Shown here: positions 12,322 to 12,397 of the stretch, one piece after another
How the letters are laid out: each line of letters starts with the position of its first letter
How positions within the stretch are numbered: the stretch's first letter is position 1
Assembly (NCBI GenBank): GCA_905215775.1
Contig: CAJMRM010000064.1
Coordinates: 1 to 12,397 of the forward strand
Direction: 5' to 3'
Source: an uncultured bacterium
GTDB lineage: Bacteria > Bacillota > Clostridia > Lachnospirales > Lachnospiraceae
DNA length: 12,397 nt
The notes under the pieces: model-generated
Databases searched by the model: none
What the model saw: only the letters and a program-made list of their open reading frames with translations
What the model was told of the DNA's origin: nothing
Translations under genes and position numbers: made by a program

Positions 12322-12397
12322 GGGCGGGTTCCCGAGTGGCCAAAGGGGACAGACTGTAAATCTGCTGCAACTTGCTTCGGTGGTTCGAATCCACCTC
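12322..12397 (+). tRNA. tRNA-Tyr (anticodon GTA), cut by the window end
   Basis: The sequence begins with acceptor strand GGGCGGG (12322-12328), then TT and the D-arm CCCGAGTGGCCAAAGGGG. The anticodon loop CTGTAAA (12354-12360) has anticodon GTA. A class II variable arm (12366-12378, GCA/TGC stem) and the T-arm GGTGG-TTCGAAT-CCACC (12379-12395) follow. Only the first two bases of the 3' acceptor strand are in the window. A long variable arm with GTA identifies bacterial tRNA-Tyr. The first pair of the anticodon stem (A12349/C12365) is a mismatch. Confidence 0.95.

Noticed and set aside
12322..12397. tRNA-Tyr as an integration site for a mobile element
   Set aside because: Integration normally uses the 3' end, which lies outside the window, and no integrase or attachment repeat is seen.

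Overview
The window reads as chromosomal DNA of an endospore-forming, moderately GC-rich Firmicute, most likely a Lachnospiraceae/Clostridium cluster XIVa gut anaerobe. The evidence is a set of sporulation genes (spoVT, yabP, yabQ, spoIIE), strong AGGAGG ribosome binding sites, frequent GTG/TTG starts and a gene order that largely matches the Bacillus subtilis spoVT-mazG-rqcP-yabP-yabQ-divIC-spoIIE-tilS-hprT-ftsH chromosomal segment. All genes are on the + strand. I saw no insertion sequence, phage gene or CRISPR array.

Layout. 1-850: a DIP1984-family ('septicolysin') gene, then a non-coding stretch with nested complementary segments and a tRNA T-arm-like element, a candidate structured RNA. 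850-1482: spoVT behind a probable sigma-G promoter. 1510-2080: mazG with its own sigma-A promoter and a leader of about 147 nt. 2120-2552: a small unrecognised gene with its own promoter and a strong terminator. 2630-3290: HU (hup) and rqcP. 3290-3500: a GC-rich non-coding stretch ending in a composite element that is at once terminator-like hairpin, probable sigma-E promoter and yabP ribosome binding site. 3499-4489: yabP, yabQ, divIC. 4527-9824: spoIIE with a Spo0A-type promoter, then tilS, hpt and ftsH. 9825-10236: the ftsH terminator, a candidate C-rich small RNA with its own terminator, and the promoter of the next gene. 10237-12282: a cytoplasmic GH13 amylase/neopullulanase-type enzyme. 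12294-12397: a 28-nt palindrome abutting the 5' end of a tRNA-Tyr gene cut by the window end.

How it works together. Housekeeping functions (nucleotide clean-up, chromatin, ribosome rescue, division, tRNA-Ile lysidinylation, purine salvage, membrane proteolysis) are interleaved with sporulation functions (engulfed-forespore transcription control, cortex formation, sigma-F activation). The most interesting observation is how the sporulation genes may be insulated from read-through. At spoVT and yabP, and more weakly at spoIIE, the DNA between the -35 and -10 boxes carries a segment complementary to the gene's own ribosome binding site. A transcript entering from upstream would fold the Shine-Dalgarno away, whereas a transcript started at the sporulation promoter lacks that segment and stays translatable. 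Also notable are a SpoIIE without its usual N-terminal membrane domain and two candidate non-coding RNAs.
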